NCBI GenBank assembly: GCA_028274465.1
Contig: CM051458.1
Span: 60,191,253-60,255,252, forward strand
Direction: 5' to 3'
From: Plantago ovata
Lineage: Eukaryota; Streptophyta; Magnoliopsida; Lamiales; Plantaginaceae
DNA length: 64,000 bases
Shown piece after piece: positions 19,033-32,531 of the stretch. Each line of letters opens with the position of its first letter. The first letter of the stretch is position 1. The position numbers were made by a program, and so were the translations under genes. A model generated the notes under the pieces. That model was not told the DNA's origin. It saw only the letters and a list, made by a program, of their open reading frames with translations, and did not search any database.

Positions 19033-21119
19033 TGTAAGAAAATATGGTCAAAGTTAACCCTAGGGTACGCAGCGGAATTTCAAAAAAATTTCTTAACATG
19101 CAGGTTAATTGATCATGCATATAACGTATATACTAAACACATTAATCAGAAGACTTACAATACTCCAAAAGCAAGAATAGGTATTGAATCGATATGCCAA
19201 TCGATAAAGTCTTCGTAATAGTCCGGTGAATCTTCTCCTTCGTCGAAGTCGAATATATCTGCAAGACAATAAAAGTTAGTTTCTAGCTCTTTGAACCTCA
19301 ACCTTGGTATCCACGGATGAACAGCTTATCGGAAAGAATGCTAGCATATTCTTTATGTGGCCAAGAAGATGGGGCGGCGATTTTCCTCCGGTGGAGAGTG
19401 GCGCGCGCGGCTAGGGTATAGAGGTAAGGGGGAGCTTTTTATTTTCTCTAAGAATGGTGGAATAATTCTCTAAGAATTCGGCATTGAAAAAGCTCTCTAA
19501 TGACCTACTTATATAGTAGTCAATAGAAGCCTAAAGAAGATTCTTTTATACTTCATAAAGGAATAAGAACTCTAATTCTTATTGCACAAGGAAACCAATT
19601 TAAGTCTAGATTCATTCCCAATTATGTTAGAACTCAATTAGGAAAATCTAACTTAACCCTTGACTTCTAATATGGGAAGGAGTCGAAACTCCCTCCCATA
19701 CTACTACTACACGCGGCCGGCCAAGGAGGGGTATGTGGGTCCCAATTTTGGGACCCACTTATAATTCGAAGGCAATTCAAACTCTAAGTAGATTTTGCCC
19801 ATGTGCATATATTAATTCTAAATTAATATATCCTTTCAAATCAAACCTCTATTATATTTCTAAAATATAATATTTAATTGTATTTACATAAAAAACAATT
19901 AATCAATCAATTCAATTAATAATTCCAAATTACTAATTGAGCCACAAATAATTATAATTAATTCCAAATCAATTATAATTCATCAATCACAATTAATTCT
20001 AAATTAATTGCGATTCCATCTTCAAGGATATTCGAATAAGCTGAATCACCACATAGTGTGACCCATAGGGCCTCATTGTATTAAGCAAGTGCTACACTAG
20101 GCAACATGGAATTCCTAGACGGCATTTGCAATGTTAATACATCAGGACGTTTGAGAGGTTTCTGAAAGCAAACCCTTTCGTTGTGAAGTCTGTTGCGCTC
20201 AACGCGGCGATGGTAACGTTCCTTCATCTGACTGACTCGAATGCATCTAGGATCGATGATGTGTCTATCCCAATAATACATCCACGGGCGTCTTCAGTGA
20301 GTTGCTTGGTGAATCCAATATCTATTATGACTATCATAAAAATATTGATACGCTGGCCAGTGGTTTAGCCAATCACAACTATGAACGACTATGAGCAGTG
20401 CTCTCCTGTGCTACACGTGAGAGATGAATCCTTCACAGAATCACTTATCACCCCCATTTGTATGTAGCCATAATCCTGGATCGTGTCTTGGGTCAACTGC
20501 TTATTCAGAGCTGACATCGACGGGTCCACCAAGGATATGGGGCAACAAATGTGATGATAAAGTCCTGTAAGTCCAAAGGACGACTGACAACACTTCGACA
20601 ACTTTCCGGTTCCCATAGACACTTCGGTGTAGAGTATACATCGGTGGGAGTTTCCGGTGGGTACTTCCATTGTTCGGTAATCACCCTTCGAACAACTATG
20701 CGGAGTTATGGGAACGTTTCTAGATTGTCTAACAATCGGTTCCGTGGCCGTGGGATCGGCTCACACTTGCTCTAACAAGTAAACCTCCGTGCATACTAGT
20801 CTCACCTGGTTCATTCAGACCCCTACATCCGAGATGAACCTCGACTAGGGAGTGTTTGGGATAGATTATAACTCACATAGCTCCCACTATCTGTGTGATC
20901 GGTCATCTACCCGAGGGGACATGTTTGATATCAATACAGATAAGAATAGAGATATGACATGTTGTATGCCTGGTGTAATATAAATATGAAAGCGATACTC
21001 AGTAGTCAAACAAACAAACATATATTATATTACGTTGACCCGTGTAATAGTACATATATGCGCTTAATAAGGGTTGTATGCCCGTAATAAAGGCTGTCTC
21101 TAGGACATATACACTATCA
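19033..21119 (-). repeat. Element D 3' LTR
   Basis: 2087 bp, matching 39819-43531 once the hAT insertion is removed. It is AT-rich around 19790-20030. The short ORFs in it have no coding character. Confidence 0.92.
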
Positions 21120-21133
21120 ATCTCCCACTTGGA

Positions 21134-24100
21134 CTAGAGCCAGTCACCTTTATGCTTAATGCCTAGATTAACATAATGTCTTAAGTGGGCATCCACTGAT
21201 AAGACCTTGGTGAAAGGATCTGACACATTGTCCGTGGTTGACACACGTTCTATACTAACTTCTCCTCTATCAATAATCTCACGTATAACGTGATACTTTC
21301 TAAGTACATGTTTGTTCTTGTTTGTAGATCTAGGCTCCTTGGCTTGAGCGACGGCGCTCGTGTTGTCAAAATAAATCGTTATTGAAGTTGGAGCAGGAAC
21401 AACCCTCAATTCCTTCAATAACTCTGAAATCCAAACAGCTTCTTTCGATGCTTCTGATGCAGCAATGTACTCGTCTTCTGTGGCTGAGTCAACAATCGTG
21501 GCTTGCTTAGAACTCTTCCAACAGATAGCTCCTCCGTTCAATTTGAATACGTATCCTGTCTGTGACTTAAAGTCATCAGGATCTGATTCAAATCCAGCGT
21601 CGACATAACCAGACATCTTTAATTCTGGTTCTCCACCAAACACCAAGAACATTTCCTTAGTCCGTCGAAGGTACTTAAGAATGTTCTTTACAGCAGTCCA
21701 GTGAGGTACTCTTGGATTCTGTTGGTGTCGACAAGTGACACTAAGCGCATATGCCACATCTGGCCTTGTGCAATTCATTGCATACATAATAGACCCTACT
21801 GCCGAAGCATAGGGCACACGACTCATTGCCTTTCTTTCTTCATCAGTTTTAGGAATATCCTTAACTGATTGCACGATCCCATGCCTAGTTGGGAGAAAGC
21901 CTCTCTTTGAGTCGTCCATCTTATAACGCTTCAGTATTTTGTCGATGTAGGTGGACTGTATCAATCCTAACATCCTCTTGGACCTATCTCTATAGATCTT
22001 TATCCCTAGGATGTAGTTCGCTTCACCCAAGTCCTTCATTGAGAAGGTACTTGATAACCAAACTTTAGTCTCTTTTATCATAGAGACATTGTTTCCCATG
22101 ATCAAAATGTCATCAACATAAATGATCATGAAAACGACTCCCTTGTCGTTGTGCCTAGTGTAGACACAGGGATCTTCTACGCTTCTGACGAAGTCAAACG
22201 ATTTGACAGCTTCATCAAAGCGGATATTCCAGCTCCTAGACGCTTGCTTTAGCCCATAGATGGATCTCTGTAATTTGCATACAGCAGTTGGCTTGGTTTT
22301 ACTAATAAAACCTTCCGGCTGTACCATATAGACCTCTTCCTCAAGGTTGCCATTGAGGAAGGCAGTCTTTACATCCATCTGCCAGATCTCATAATCATAG
22401 TAGGCAGCTATCACAAGTAGAATTCGAATAGACTTCAACTTTGCTACCGGTGAAAAGTTTTCATCATAATCGATGCCATACCTTTGTGTGTAGCCCTTCG
22501 CCAGAAGTCTAGCCTTGTGCGTTTGTACCTTGCCATCGGCATCTGTCTTTCGTTTAAAGACCCATTTGCACCCAATAGGTCTAACCCCTTGGGGCAAGTC
22601 TACCAAGCTCCAAACTTGGTTCAGGTACATGGAGTCTATTTCCAATTCCATGGCCTCTTGCCATCTGTCTGAGTCAATATCATTTATTGCCTCTTTGTAG
22701 GTCTCGGGGTCTTCCCGATCTGATAAGCCAACATCAAGTTCACTGATGTCTTCTATCATAAGGCTTTGCTTCTGAGGTCCTTTTGGGATCCTCTTCGACC
22801 TACGGAGCTCGACTGGTGCTTCTGTCGGCGTTTCTGGTGCTTTTCTTTTCTGGCTTCGTATAACACGAACATTATCAGTGGGCACTGATGTAGCCGGTCG
22901 CGTGCTACGACCCTGTTCCCTAGCGGGAGGCTGCTCTTGTGCAACTTGTTGCATAGGTTGATTGACAACGGGTTCTATTGGTGTGGTTTCAACTGTTGAT
23001 CTAATCACAGGACTCCCACTGACTATGACATGCCTAGCAAGTGTCATATCATTACCCTTGTCTGCTTCGAAAGCTCCCACTGAACTTGAGTCCAAATCAG
23101 AAGATTTAGAGAACTCATGTTCGCGCGTGTCAAAGTCTTGAATTTCTTCAAGTTCTATCATATCATCTAACCTCTCTTCTTCGAGGTATTCTGCTTCTAA
23201 AAACTTGACGTTTCTAGATACTATCACCTTGTGATCTTCAGCATGATAGAATTCATAGCCTCTCGTCTGACGAGGATAGCCTATGAAATAAACTTTGACA
23301 CCCTTGGCATCTAACTTATCAGTGAGCAACAATTTGACTATCGCAGGACAACCCCAAGGTCTAAGATAGCCCAGTGAGGGCTTCTTACCTTTCCATAACT
23401 CATAAGGAGTTTTCTCCACTGATTTAGATGGTACACGGTTCAGAATGTAGATTGCAGTTTGTAGCGCATATCCCCATAGATATTTTGGAAGTGTCGAGAA
23501 TCCAATCATTGATCTCACCATGTCTAGCAGGGTTCGATTCCTTCTCTCAGACACACCATTTAATTGTGGTGTTCCAGGAGGGGTCCATTGCGATTGAATT
23601 CCATTCTCCTTCAAGTAGTCGATAAATTCTTCACTAAGGTATTCACCTCCTCGATCTGATCGAAGAGTGACTATCCTTAGGTTCAATTCATTCTCGACCT
23701 CACTCCTAAACTCCTTGAATTTCCCAAACGTCTCAGATTTATTCTTCATAAGATAAATATATCCATACCTTGAGAAATTGTGAGTAAAGGTAACGAAGTA
23801 AGAATAACCTCCACGTGCTTGGACTTTAAAAGCTCCACATACATCGGTATGTATGAGCTCTATGCAGCGAGTGGCACGAACACCTTGTCCAACAAAGGAT
23901 TTGTTCGTCATCTTACCCTTAACACATGATTCGCATGTAGCATATGATTCGAAATCAAATGGTTCTATGTAGTCCAACTTCCTTAGTCTTTGAATCCGTG
24001 TTTCATTGATATGGCCTAGCCGACAATGCCATAGATAAGATGGATTATTCTTCCTACTTGAAGACGGTTGTTTGTTATGTATTTGAAATAAAGGTAGACT

Positions 24101-25369
24101 ACTTTGCAAAATATATAAACCATTCACTAAGCGAGCTTTTCCATAATACTGGTCATTTAGCGAAAAATAACAAGTATTATTAGCAAAACGAAAGGAAAAA
24201 CCCAAATTTTCCAACAATGGAATGGAAATAATATTTCTGACAATGGATGGAACAAAATAAACGTTATCAAGTTCTAAACATTGTCCTGATGGTAAATTTA
24301 TCTTGCAGCGTCCAACGCGTTTGGCTTCAACTGGATTGCCGTTCCCAACATGCAAGTCGATTTCACCTTGCTTGACTAGCTTGTGTTCAATTAGCCCCCT
24401 GCACATTATTACAAATGTGTGAGCCACAAGCTGTATCTAATACCCAACCATTGGAGTCAAAAGTAGTCATGTTCATTTCAATAACAAACATACCTGAGCT
24501 AGAAGCCGGCGGCTTCTTAGCTTGATCTACCCTTAGCTTAGGGCAATCTTTCTTCCAATGCCCTTTCTGCTTACAGAAAAGACATTCATCTTTGCGTACC
24601 GTTCCGCTCCTCTTGAACTTCTTTCTCTGGTTCAGACGCTTAGGCCTATCACTCGAAGTTTTAGCCTTGGCTCCCGACTTTCCCTTACCCTTAGCACCTT
24701 TGTTTCTCGGGTTTGGGTTAGACGGTTGCCCAACATACATGATCGATTTCTCCTTCTTAAGAAGAGTTTGATCATATGTCTTCAGCAGATTATGGAGCTT
24801 GGGCAGTGTAACGTCTTTCGCATTCATGGTGTAGTTAATGATGAACTTCGAATACGAACTCGGCAATGATTGAAGGACAAAATCACCATGATCTTATTCT
24901 CCAGCTTGACACCGGCATCGACAAGCTTCTCAAAGAGACCAATCATCTTGAGAACATGTTCAGACATGTTCCCTCCTTCATTGAGCTTGCATCTGTGTAT
25001 CTCTTTGATCAAATCAAATTCAACACTTCTGGCTGTCGTCTTAAAGAGCGACTCAAGATGCTTCAGCATCTCATACGGCAACATGCTTTCATGTTGTCTC
25101 TACAGCTCATTGCTCATTGCCGCCAGCATAATACACTGCGCGGATTTAGCATCCTCTTGATGCTTATCAGACTTTGCCTTGTTGGCTTGATTCCAAGCAG
25201 CAACTTGATCGGCAGTCTGATTCTCGGGACACACGGGAATAGCCTCGTCCAAGACGTACTCAATCTTTTCGTACCTCAGCACCAAACGAATATTCCTGAT
25301 CCAATCTAGGAAGTTTGGTCCGGTCAAAACTTGCTTCTCTAAGATAGCACGGAGCGAGATACTCGCCAT
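21134..25369 (-). pseudogene. Element D gag-pol (copia)
   Basis: Gag begins MASISLRAILEKQVLTGPNF at 25369, with the LDWIRNIRLVLRYEKIEYVL block typical of plant copia gag. In order: zinc knuckle CLFCKQKGHWKKDC (about 24590); protease [15 protein letters not shown] (about 24430); integrase zinc finger [15 protein letters not shown] with CESCVKGK (about 23960); integrase core with [20 protein letters not shown] and [19 protein letters not shown] with [11 protein letters not shown] (about 22110); RNase H with [19 protein letters not shown] (about 21450), ending HKGDWL at 21134. The 1097-codon pol frame (24427-21134) is open throughout. The lineage within copia is uncertain; gag looks Tork-like. 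A few breaks lie upstream of pol. Confidence 0.92.
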
Positions 25370-26029
25370 TTCGGTTTTCCTAAGGAGAAATAATATAGAA
25401 CGAAAATAATAAATCAACTATTGAAATACTATTTCTAAATACACAGTCAACATAAATAAACAACAAGGTCCTTTAGCTGTTTAGCTTCCACTATTTTCAC
25501 ATATGATTTCCCCTAAAACAAACATACGGGTAATGTCCAACAAGTTACCGTAGTGGACAAGATCAAAATCCATACTATGCTATACTCCAACGGGGGCTGG
25601 TCGCATAACATAATATGACCGGTAGGACTATCCAATTGCGTCACGCAACTCTTGGGTGTTAAATCTAATTTAACCAGACGCTCTACATATTGTACCTATC
25701 GAGGCCGCTAGATACAATATGCAGTAAGTTATAACCATAGGCTTACTCTAATCTGACGATCACTGCGAGTCTGCAAGACGAGGTCGCCAATACAGGGAAA
25801 CGCAATTAAAGTTCAGAATTAAAGCACCCCATGGAAAGCATCTCAGAAACACATACGTATGCATATTTCTGCACTTATATTGGTTGCGGCTTGTAGCTTG
25901 AGGGTTGTTATCAATCATCTACAAACAAATAAGGGCGCCGCCTACCCATCATGCATGAGCGGTCTACACGTAATGGATGCCGCCTATCCATTCTAGTTCT
26001 AAACGCGGTCGAGCACATAATGGGCGCCG
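25370..26029 (-). other. Element D leader, gag-proximal part, with short tandem repeats
   Basis: No ORF. Near the E insertion the plus strand has repeated GGGCGCCGCCTACCCAT-like units (25934, 25978 and 26022 regions) joined by CATGCATGAGCGGTC-like sequence. The series continues at 39007-39075 beyond E. Confidence 0.7.
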
Positions 26030-26034
26030 CCTAC

Positions 26035-27177
26035 TGATGAACGTGTATTTTACACTTTCATTCGAGTATTTTTTCACCAATTTATCTATCCTCTATGTTA
26101 ATTTAGCTATATTTTAGTGCATTTTATTAGAATAGTGTCACGTTTCCCTTTAGTTTGTATTTTACAGGTTTTTCGGGCAATTATATTGAAGTAGACAAGG
26201 AATTGGTGTTCCGAAGGCATTTTTGGAGTATCTAGAATATTCCGGATAGGATTTGAAGTCTAGGGGTCGAGTCTGAAGGCTAAAAGGTCACTAGAAGGCA
26301 AAAACCGAGTCCGAAAAGGAAAAGAAATCCAAAAACGCGTCGAAAACGCGTAACCAACAGAGTGGAGCTCCCGGGCGAGTCGCCCGGGACGTGGGGCGAA
26401 CCGCCCCACACCTGCCGAATACCTATATATAGTTGCTCAGTTTTCTCCGTTTTTCATACTTTCTCAGACCTTTTCTCTCACCTTTGTCATTAGTTTTAGG
26501 TAGGAATTCTCCAGAGCCTGTTCTGGGGATTCTTAGCATAGGAGATACTTTTTCTTATCGTTTTGGAGCTTGTAAGATCACGATTCTTCGGAGATTGACA
26601 ACCTTCGGTAACATTGTATCTTACAGTTTTTCTATTTATATTTATTTATCTTTCAACATGTTTTCATTCAATCTTGCTATGATTTCTGTTGATTGCATGA
26701 CATCTATGAGTAGCTAAACTTATCGTTGGTGATAGTATGTGATTTCTTAGCGAAGGGTTAATAATTATGCTGATGGCTGTAAAGCGAATTAGACTTTGAG
26801 TTATTGTTTATTTCTTTGATCTATCTAAAACCTCTATCTTCGTAGTGTTGAATTATAACGAACACAATTGGACAATTCATTGATCAAAGATCTCTATGCA
26901 AAACGATCGGGTACTTCATGCATGATTATTAACCTGCTATGCTTTGAATGATCATACTATCACTAACCTCCATTATCTTGATAAGAAAAACCTTTGCTAA
27001 GTCGTTTGTTGATTTTATAGTTTAAGTTAGATTAGATAAAGCTAGTTATAGTCCTTAGAGATCGACACTCGAGGTTATTTTACTGCTACACTACGGTTTT
27101 TGTTGTAGTTGTGAATGGCCTTTGGCTAAATACAAATTTATTTGATTAATTAGAATCTGACAAATTCCGGTTCATCA
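26035..27177 (+). repeat. Element E 5' LTR (type A)
   Basis: 1143 bp, TGATGAACGTGTATTTTAC...TTCCGGTTCATCA. Palindromes CCCGGGCGAGTCGCCCGGG (26370-26388) and GTGGGGCGAACCGCCCCAC (26391-26409) lie just upstream of the TATA box CTATATATAG (26423). Confidence 0.92.
26423..26432 (+). promoter_or_regulatory. TATA box of element E 5' LTR
   Basis: CTATATATAG follows the palindrome cluster by 13 bases. The same CTATATATAGTTGCTCAG context is present in the LTRs of G and (reversed) H, with a diverged form in C. Confidence 0.7.
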
Positions 27178-27180
27178 AAT

Positions 27181-27199
27181 TGGCGCCGTTGCCGGGGAC
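27181..27199 (+). other. Element E primer-binding site
   Basis: TGGCGCCGTTGCCGGGGAC, three bases after the LTR. F is inserted three bases further on. Confidence 0.85.
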
Positions 27200-27202
27200 T
27201 AT

Positions 27203-28590
27203 TGATGATGTCGTTTTTCACCAATTAAATTTGTTTAAAAGCCTAAGAACACTTATCACTACACAAACTAGAGTGCAATGGCAAGTTGTCCCCGAGTGTC
27301 GTTCTCTCGGGACCTAACGTGGCTTTGCTTGAGGTTTTTGCTAATAATTTCAGTCAACGAGTTCAAATGTTTATAGAATCGTTTTCTTTGAGCAAAGCAA
27401 CGAGAAATCAGATTGTTGTAATCAAGTTTGGAAAACGGTTGGTGGTAGAAATCAAATACACATGCATGGGTTACGAATATGCTCACAAGTTTAGTGCGTA
27501 AAACCTTCGATCAAGTCTGACAAGCAACTCGTCTAGGTAAATTTCAAGACACACATCATAAAAGACCACTATCAATACTTTAGAGGTGCTTGTCACTAAC
27601 ACCATTTATCTAGCATGCTGCAAATCTCTAACATACAATCCTATAGCTTTCATTGACCAAGAGTTTGTCACTATACTCAATTCGAATATATTTTATAGGC
27701 AACTAAGAATCATATGAAGGAATTTGCAGCAAGATTGAATCACAATCTCATGTAAGCATAAACATAACCCATAGCATGCATATTCTACATTCTACCACCA
27801 ACACAAAAGATTTAGCTACTCATATTCATCAACATAGACATCAATTCATATGAATAATAATCAGAATACATCATATCAAACTACAAGACAAGAGAGTGAT
27901 ACAAGTTACCACCAAAGCTGTCACTAATCGGTGGAAATCTAAGAAAACCTCTCCGTAGATGATTACAAAGGATGAGTTCCAATCAAAACCTTGAATCCCA
28001 AGCCAAAATACAATGTAATCTGAGTTTTCTCTGAGTTTTGGGGCTTAGGAGCTCTCCAAAACGAAGCTACAGTTCAAAAGATATTCAAAAAATGACCAAA
28101 GATCAGTTCTAAGAAGGAAAATCCGAAAACGTAACCGCTGCCAAGCGGACCGCTCGGAGAAGCCAAGCGGAGCGCTTGGCAAGCGAAGCGCTTTGGCAAG
28201 CGCTTCGCTTGGCTTCTGTGCCAAAGCTCCTGGAAAATGAAGCGGAGCGCTTCACTATTCCAGGCGCTTAGCTTGGCTCCTGGGCAGATTTTTGTCTTCA
28301 AACTCAATCTTTTTGCCCTCGCATGGCCCTCGGATGCCTTGGACTCATCCTTCTCGATGCTCAAACACTTACGAACAAGCCACAGAGATTGGGGAACTTC
28401 AACGGGGCCATATTTTCCATCAAAAAGGCTCGTTTTTAGCTCCAAAAACGCCGTTTCGTACCTAAGTGCCTGAAAATGCAGAAAACACAAAACGTGACAC
28501 AATTCTACAAAACTAACCAAAAAACAAGGCTAGAAGATAGCAAAAGAAGGTAAAAAAGACAAGATGAACGCGTAAAAAATACGTTCATCA
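27203..28590 (-). repeat. Element F 3' LTR (type B)
   Basis: 1388 bp. The palindrome cluster at about 28140-28253 is arranged differently from that of the partner LTR (33470-33573). Confidence 0.92.
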
Positions 28591-30254
28591 AACTCCCCAA
28601 ACCAAACCTTTGCTTGTCCTCAATCAACAAACTATCCTAAATGCAACACAAAAGGAGTCTCATGCCAAGTAAAGTGGACTAATCTGTTGAATCTACCAAA
28701 TGCTTATGAACAAAACCAAATGAGCATGACATGCAAGTAGGTTGAAGAATGCCTCGATTGCGAACATACACATTCTCATGTGCACTTGGTTAAACAAAGG
28801 AGTCTCTCGTAACATCTTCTACCTGGACCTGATCAGTGACGACACAATGATGCATGTTATCATACTACAATTGCCCCGTGCCTATGAAACCGAGGGCTCA
28901 CTACTGTTCACCAAGCGAGACTTTTCCTCAAGAGAGGGCGAACCAATACTGGCTCTCATCAAACGAAGGAGGGTTCCCTTAGAAGATAACACTCCCCTAT
29001 TCTACCCAGACTCTCAAGATGAGCCTCTTTCAACCACTTCTTGAATAGCAAGACGAGGGTGGTCAAGAACAGGCCTTGGACAAAGGCGACACGAAACAAA
29101 AGATAGAATTTACAACTCGATAACTTCACAAGGACAAAATATTTACATGACACTTGACACTATGAGACTGCTTTTGGCTTGCAACGACCCTTCTTTTGCT
29201 TTTGGGTCTTATTCTTTATTTTCTTTCTCTTTTTCTTTTCTCTTTTTCTTTTTCTTCTTTTCCTTTTCTCTTTTTTTCTTCTTTTCTTTTTCTCTTTCTC
29301 TTTTTTTTTTTTTATATATAGGGGCAAGCAGCAGTACTAAGTGTCAACAACACCTCCCCAAATCTATTCGAAAGAATAGGTTTGATCACAAAGACGAAAA
29401 GAAAAAGGAAAGACTCTTTTAAAAAGACACCTCCCCAAACCTATTCGAAAGAATAGGTTGGGACACAACAAAAAGAAAAAGAAAAAGGAAATATTACAAC
29501 GACTCAAAGACGAAAGACAAGATCAACGAAGCAACCCCCTCCCCAAACCTATTCGATAGAATAGGTTTAATACAAGGAATCGCACACCTCATACTACCTC
29601 CTTCCTAGGCATTTGGCAATCTCTAATCGAGGTGAAGAACTTGTCGCCTCTTACGTACATAATTACACGGGGTACAACCATAGACTCTAACATGCATCAT
29701 TTAATAAGGTCATCGTGAACCGCAGCAAAAGATACACCACTCAAGGTGATGTCGAGACTACTAAGCTTAACTAGTGCACATGCGAATGTGACAAACCAAG
29801 CGAGACAAGCCTCAAACTACTTGCAACGTGATGCAACATATGATCAATGGTTATAAACACTTAGTCTACTCAATAAAAAAGTTCAAAAGACTTGGCAATA
29901 AACTCCACACACAGCAACGTGCAACAACTAATCTATGGATGATATGCATGCAAAAATTTGAAAAAACACGACAAATCACATGAACTTGAGTAAAATCAGG
30001 CATGTACGAACCACACAAGCATATAGTACTGAAAATCCAATACCCCCTCCCCAAACCTAAACTTTTGCTCGTCCTCGAGCAAAGAAAAGTTGAATGAAAA
30101 GGAAAAATTGGATTTAAAGTACACTTCCCTGAGATAAAGGTTCGTGTCCAATCTCCTATATATGAGTAGTACGTGAAAGGACTGAAGAAACAAGTGAAAA
30201 CGGGTGCGCAAAGGTGAGGAGAATGGAAAAAACGAGGAAAATCGGGGTACAGGG
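28591..30254 (-). other. Element F 3' noncoding region
   Basis: On the minus strand: three AACCTATTC/GAATAGGTT-type hairpins (near 29550, 29450 and 29370), a purine tract (29320-29200), the conserved AGAATAGGGGAGTGTTA block (about 29000) and a final TTTGGGGAGT run at the LTR. The order is the same as in B1. The small ORFs here are read through this structure and are not credible genes. Confidence 0.8.
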
Positions 30255-30410
30255 TCCAGGCGGACCGCTTGGCGGGAGCCAAGCGGTTCGCTTGTCAAGC
30301 GGAGCGCTTGGGAGGCTCCAGGCGCTCCGCTTGAAATTCCAGTAAGAATGAAATTCTTACTGGAATTCCAAGCGGACCGATTGGGCTTTCCAAGCGCTTC
30401 GCTTGGCTCT
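30255..30410. repeat. Internal palindrome cluster of element F
   Basis: CCAAGCG-type palindromes plus the TTCCAGTAAGAAT inverted repeat, equivalent to B1 9255-9412. Confidence 0.85.
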
Positions 30411-30613
30411 GTTTCCAGATTTTCGATGTTTTTTCCTATCTTAATCACCTAAGGAACCAAGACAAACACTAGACTAAACGATTCACGACAAAAGGCACAC
30501 AGGCCACAACTACAAACACAAAGAAAGCTAACTAAATGCAAAACACTTACCACCTCGGGTTACCTCCCGAGAAGCGCCTTTGTTTACACGTCGATGGCTC
30601 GACTCTTCAAGGC

Positions 30614-32335
30614 TCAATTGGGGTTGAATTCATATTGGGTACTAGACTTCCCCATCAATGCCCTCTTTAATCGGTGAAATCCCTGCACATTTGAACGAAG
30701 GAATAGAGGACCAAAGTATCCTATAAGTTTGTTAGTGCAAGTCTTCTCAACACATGAATTAACAATGGCTCGCAACATGTGTCGCTTGCCATCTACCTCA
30801 AAACTACATGTACGACGGTACATGTCAATCACCATGTGCACCTTATTGATGAAGGCTCTTCCCAACAGGACCACATCCTTAAGATTGGCTTCCGAAGTCG
30901 GCATAACTATGAAGCTCGTCTTCACCTCAACACCGGCAAATTTAATAACCAAGTCTTCGAGAACTCCCAAAGGTCTCCTCATAGACCCATCAACATGTTG
31001 AACCATAGCTTTCATAGGCTTCAAACCAGTCAACTGGGACTCTTCATACACATTCATTGGCAAGACATTGACTCCAGCTCCTGTGTCCAATGTAGCCAAT
31101 ATACCATCCTTCGTGCCAAGACCGATTTCCACATCGAAGCTCTCAAGTGCGGGTACTTCCACCATCTCATCCTCAGACGATGAGCATTCTTCTTCAATAT
31201 GTGAAGCTTCTTCCTCAACCATAGAGGGCTTAGGCTCCTCGTTAGCGACGCAAGGCTCAGAGATTTTCTTGCTACTTGGAACCTCTACTCGTGCTCCTTC
31301 TCTTGTGACCGTGATCTCAACTGGAATATTAGTCACCGCCGTGATGGCCATAGCTCTCTCGGTATTACCCAAAAGCTTCTCTCGCTCAGGACTAGCTCCT
31401 CTATCAATGAGCTCTTGCAACTTCCTGTTAAGAGAAGAAGTACTAGCCTCCATGTTCTCAAACCGCTTCTCGTTCATAGCCTGATTCTTGTAATAAGATT
31501 CCATAAACTTGTCGGTCTTTTCTACCAAGCTTTGGACCATGGCGACCAAAGAGGATGGAGCATATCCGGGTACCCCATAGCTTACCTCAGCATGTTGACG
31601 TTGACTGGCGAATCCTTGCTCATAGTCATCACCACGACCCACTTTCTCTTCAAAAGCCGCTATGGGTTCTTCTCTAGGTTCTTTTGAATGAATCTTGGGT
31701 CTTATATTCCGGTTCTGAGAATTCCGGTACATTATATCCAACTTAGCTTGAGCTTGACTCGGAAACAACTCTCCCATGCTTCCTCCACAAATGCTATCCA
31801 CTTGTGCTTGAACACCAGGATGCAAACCATTATAGAAGAATTGGATGAGCTGACCTCCATCGAAGCCGTGATGTGGGCACCGGTATTGCAACCCCTTAAA
31901 CCGATCATAAGCCTCATGGAAAGATTCATCATACTTCTGCTCAAAAGTGATGATTTGTCTCTTCATAACCATAGTCTTGGAAGCGGGATAATACCGATCC
32001 ATAAATTTTTCAAACACTTGAGCCCATGTGGTCAAAGATCCAGCTTCTAAGGATCTCAACCAAGCCTTCGCTCTATCCCCAATTCCCATAGCGAACACCT
32101 TCATCCGCAAATCATCATCAGTAATTCCATCCGGTCTAGGCAAGTAGAGCACGAAATTCTCTAAGTCACTCAAATACCCAATGACGTCCTCATTGTCCAT
32201 GCCATAGAACTTGGGTAATTGCTGGAACACGTGTCCTTTAAGCTCCAGATTCCTCGTTGCATCATTGAGAACAATAGTTGGACCACTAGGCCCAACCGTA
32301 ACTTTTGAGAGTAACTTCAGTGGTTGCTCAGCCAT
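30614..32335 (-). CDS. Element F gag-protease
   Basis: A single 573-codon frame from MAEQPLKLLSKVTVGPSGP at 32335. The gag domain contains FYGMDNEDVIGYLSDLENF and FFYNGLHPGVQAQVDSICGG. A coiled-coil segment (FMESYYKNQAMNEKRFENM) precedes the aspartic protease LDTGAGVNVLPMNVYEE near 31075. The protein continues through VVLLGRAFINKVHMVIDMYRRTC and ends YEFNPN. Function in this family: particle formation and processing. No RT or integrase follows; 3' of it come the palindrome cluster and noncoding region. Upstream the frame begins about 175 bases inside the primer site. Fossil element, but this frame looks whole. Confidence 0.9.
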   Translation of the reverse strand: MAEQPLKLLSKVTVGPSGPTIVLNDATRNLELKGHVFQQLPKFYGMDNEDVIGYLSDLENFVLYLPRPDGITDDDLRMKVFAMGIGDRAKAWLRSLEAGSLTTWAQVFEKFMDRYYPASKTMVMKRQIITFEQKYDESFHEAYDRFKGLQYRCPHHGFDGGQLIQFFYNGLHPGVQAQVDSICGGSMGELFPSQAQAKLDIMYRNSQNRNIRPKIHSKEPREEPIAAFEEKVGRGDDYEQGFASQRQHAEVSYGVPGYAPSSLVAMVQSLVEKTDKFMESYYKNQAMNEKRFENMEASTSSLNRKLQELIDRGASPEREKLLGNTERAMAITAVTNIPVEITVTREGARVEVPSSKKISEPCVANEEPKPSMVEEEASHIEEECSSSEDEMVEVPALESFDVEIGLGTKDGILATLDTGAGVNVLPMNVYEESQLTGLKPMKAMVQHVDGSMRRPLGVLEDLVIKFAGVEVKTSFIVMPTSEANLKDVVLLGRAFINKVHMVIDMYRRTCSFEVDGKRHMLRAIVNSCVEKTCTNKLIGYFGPLFLRSNVQGFHRLKRALMGKSSTQYEFNPN

Positions 32336-32510
32336 CTCGCCTGAAATCTAGTGCAATCAACACAACCCTCAGACAAGGATTAGTTCCCGTTGGTGAAACA
32401 GAAACCAGAACACATAGAATTAAGCACAAAGAAATAGGGGGAAAGAAATGGGGTGAGAAAGTGATGTTGGCTGAAAAACCAAAACAAAAACACCAACCAA
32501 AGGAGTTAGT

Positions 32511-32528
32511 TCCCCGGCAACGGCGCCA
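32511..32528 (-). other. Element F primer-binding site
   Basis: On the minus strand it reads TGGCGCCGTTGCCGGGGA, three bases inside the LTR, as in B1. Confidence 0.85.
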
Positions 32529-32531
32529 AAT

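Noticed and set aside
20081-20775. Short ORFs in D's LTR (and their copies at 40876-41481)
   Set aside because: They lie in a long terminal repeat, lack conserved domains and have no coding bias.
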